DNA of 5,800 nt. It comes from Mollicutes bacterium. GTDB lineage: Bacteria > Bacillota_I > Bacilli_A > Izemoplasmatales > Izemoplasmataceae. Within the stretch, counting starts at the first letter, position 1; each line of letters opens with the position of its first letter. Location of the stretch: contig PUKL01000064.1 in NCBI GenBank assembly GCA_003552275.1, positions 1 to 5,800 of the forward strand. The letters are read 5' to 3'. This document shows positions 4,513 through 5,800 of this stretch, one piece after another. Both the position numbers and the translations under genes were made by a program. The notes beneath the pieces are model-generated. The model made no database searches and was not told the DNA's origin. It was given only the letters and a program-made list of their open reading frames with translations.

Positions 4513-5800
4513 GGCCTCGGAAAAGGGGTGATACCATCAAGAAGATTTTGATCATTCTCTTCGCATTCATCCTTTTGGCATGTGACGCTGAAGATCCCGC
4601 ACCCGCCTTCGAGTATCTCGAACTGACGGAAAAAAGCATCACGTTGGAAATCGGTGAATCCCACACCATCGCTTACACGGTGCACCCCGAAGAGTATACT
4701 CTCGATGCTTTGGACATCGTCTTCGATCCCTCGCTTCTTTCTTTGGAGGATGATTCCATCACGGCGCTCGCGGCGGGCGAGACCGAAGTCCATCTCTACT
4801 ATGAAGACACCTTGCAAGACACCCTGCTCGTCGAGGTGGAGGCGCCCGATTTCGCCTATATCGAACTCGACAAGACCCATGTCGAGTTGGAGGTCGGTGC
4901 ATCGCACACCATCGAATACACGGTGCATCCGGAAGAATACCCGCTGGAGCCCTTGGATATCGAAGTGGACGCCCCGCTCCTCTCTTTAGAGGATGAGACC
5001 CTCACGGCCCTCGAAGAAGGCGAGACCGAAGTGCACCTCTACTATGAAGACACCCTGCAGGACACCCTGCTTGTCGAAGTCATCCCCTTGATGCACACGG
5101 TCCGTTTCGAAGGGGCCGACATCGAGAAAATCCGTTTGGAAGACGGTGAACTCCTTCCGCATAGAAAAAGCCTGCCGCAAGAGGAGGAAGCGCGCGAATT
5201 CCTGGGCTGGTTCTATGATGAAGATTTCCAGGAGCCCTTCGACTATCACGACCCGATCAGCGAAGACACCACGCTGCACGCCCACTGGCTCGATGTCCAT
5301 GAAGAATACAATCTGGAGAACGATTTCGCCCAAGGTCCCTTCCAACCCGGAGACGACCAACAATATGTGATCATCGAGCCCGACCCCGGGAACGGTTTCC
5401 ATTTCCCCTATGTCATCTACATCCCCTCCACGACCCATGAAGAGGAAAACCTGGGCTACAAACGCTATCTCCTCTTCGAAGGCTACAACGCCCGACCGGC
5501 GATCGAGCCCAAAGATGATTATGACGAAGCCGCCCGGAGGATGGGCGAGCTCTACGGCAAAGAGATCCAGGAGCGTCTCTTCATCCCCCGAGTCGTCCCC
5601 ATCCTTCCCGATTTCGGTTTCTTCGACATTTCCATCTATGATGTGGAAAAGGAAGAACTCCGGGATATGCACCACTCGGAGTATCCCGATCATACCGACG
5701 CCGACAGCATCGCTGTCGACACCTTCTATGGCTACGGCTACTACACGGCCAATCTGCAGACCTATCTCGACACCTTGTTCCCGCGGAGATTCTCACGACA
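4503..5800 (+). CDS. Modular surface lipoprotein (Ig-like repeats, InlB B-repeat-like, possible alpha/beta-hydrolase), 3' end cut off
   Basis: Predicted lipid-anchored extracellular protein; 432 residues are visible counted from ATG 4503 and the frame stays open through the edge. Signal segment KKILIILFAFILLAC ends in lipobox LLAC with Cys27. Residues 38-112 and 119-193 are tandem BIG2-like Ig folds, about 71% identical by hand count. Residues 198-262 resemble an InlB/Listeria-Bacteroides B-repeat (FLGWFYDEDFQEPFDY...DTTLHAHW). From about 275, FPYVIYIPST, RYLLFEGYN, RLFIPRVVPILPDFG and TANLQTYLD recall the start of an alpha/beta-hydrolase (esterase-like) domain; the nucleophile would lie beyond the window. 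The start is uncertain. ATG 4503 overlaps the likely -10 box and has a weak Shine-Dalgarno. ATC 4536 has an excellent site 7 bases upstream and would give a textbook signal peptide, MKKILIILFAFILLAC. TTG 4548 would remove the charged N-region. Confidence 0.85.
   Translation, partial: MIEWPRKRGDTIKKILIILFAFILLACDAEDPAPAFEYLELTEKSITLEIGESHTIAYTVHPEEYTLDALDIVFDPSLLSLEDDSITALAAGETEVHLYYEDTLQDTLLVEVEAPDFAYIELDKTHVELEVGASHTIEYTVHPEEYPLEPLDIEVDAPLLSLEDETLTALEEGETEVHLYYEDTLQDTLLVEVIPLMHTVRFEGADIEKIRLEDGELLPHRKSLPQEEEAREFLGWFYDEDFQEPFDYHDPISEDTTLHAHWLDVHEEYNLENDFAQGPFQPGDDQQYVIIEPDPGNGFHFPYVIYIPSTTHEEENLGYKRYLLFEGYNARPAIEPKDDYDEAARRMGELYGKEIQERLFIPRVVPILPDFGFFDISIYDVEKEELRDMHHSEYPDHTDADSIAVDTFYGYGYYTANLQTYLDTLFPRRFSR
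4521..4532 (+). promoter_or_regulatory. Ribosome binding site pointing to a non-ATG start
   Basis: AAAAGGGGTGAT matches the extended complement of the 16S rRNA 3' end (AAAGGAGGTGAT) at 10 of 12 positions. From the GGGG core (4525-4528) the gap to ATC 4536 is 7 bases, which is optimal. It lies inside the coding frame if ATG 4503 is used, which would be unusual for such a strong site. An out-of-frame GTG (4528-4530) stops after seven codons. Confidence 0.6.
4614..5081 (+). repeat. Two tandem 243-base coding repeats (Ig-like domains)
   Basis: Units at 4614-4838 and 4857-5081 have a period of 243 bases (81 codons). About 53 of 75 aligned residues are identical. The most conserved blocks are YTVHPEEY and ALxxGETEVHLYYEDTLQDTLLVEV, also close at DNA level. 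GETEVHL is the G-x-(A/T)-x-(I/V) strand typical of BIG2 domains. The pattern indicates an intragenic duplication. Confidence 0.9.

Noticed and set aside
4986..5693. 235-codon minus-strand open frame opposite the modular lipoprotein, and a second at 4419-4928
   Set aside because: Both are antisense shadows in register with the sense frame, whose repeats, lipobox and B-repeat-like motif are clear.

Overview
The window reads as chromosomal DNA from a Gram-positive bacterium of the Bacillota, probably Bacilli or a related lineage. The evidence is strong purine-rich ribosome binding sites (GGGAGG, AAGGAGG), sigma-A-type promoters, short lipoprotein signal peptides ending in a lipobox cysteine, and protein families common in Bacillota. 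Base composition looks slightly above 50% G+C by eye. TGA is used as a stop and Trp is TGG, so the standard bacterial code fits. I cannot name the genus.

Layout from left to right. (1) Positions 47-1172, minus strand: a two-gene operon of a class I SAM-dependent methyltransferase followed by a GNAT N-acetyltransferase. The genes overlap by 8 bases and are read from a near-consensus promoter (TTGACA, 17 bases, TAAAAT) at 1219-1247. (2) Positions 1269-1298: a strong intrinsic terminator for the next gene upstream. (3) Positions 1333-3051, minus strand: a BspA-type leucine-rich-repeat surface lipoprotein of 572 residues. It has a promoter near 3162-3189, a leader of about 100 bases, and inverted repeats in and upstream of the leader. 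(4) Positions 3190-3475: intergenic, no convincing gene. (5) Positions 3476-4384, minus strand: a full-length ANT(6)/AadE-AadK-type aminoglycoside 6-nucleotidyltransferase with an extended -10 promoter. (6) From 4503 to the window end, plus strand: a modular lipoprotein, cut by the edge, with two tandem Ig-like repeats, an InlB B-repeat-like module and a C-terminal region that may be an alpha/beta-hydrolase domain. It is divergent from ANT(6).

The genes appear to form several independent transcription units rather than one pathway. Two encode predicted surface-anchored lipoproteins likely to take part in adhesion or binding. Three encode small cytoplasmic enzymes of group-transfer families, one of which is a recognisable streptomycin-resistance-type enzyme. 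No transposase, integrase, tRNA, rRNA, CRISPR array or phage gene is visible. I see no clearly new multi-gene system. The most notable points are the start of the right-hand lipoprotein gene, where the best-placed start codon is ATC rather than ATG, and that protein's domain mix.
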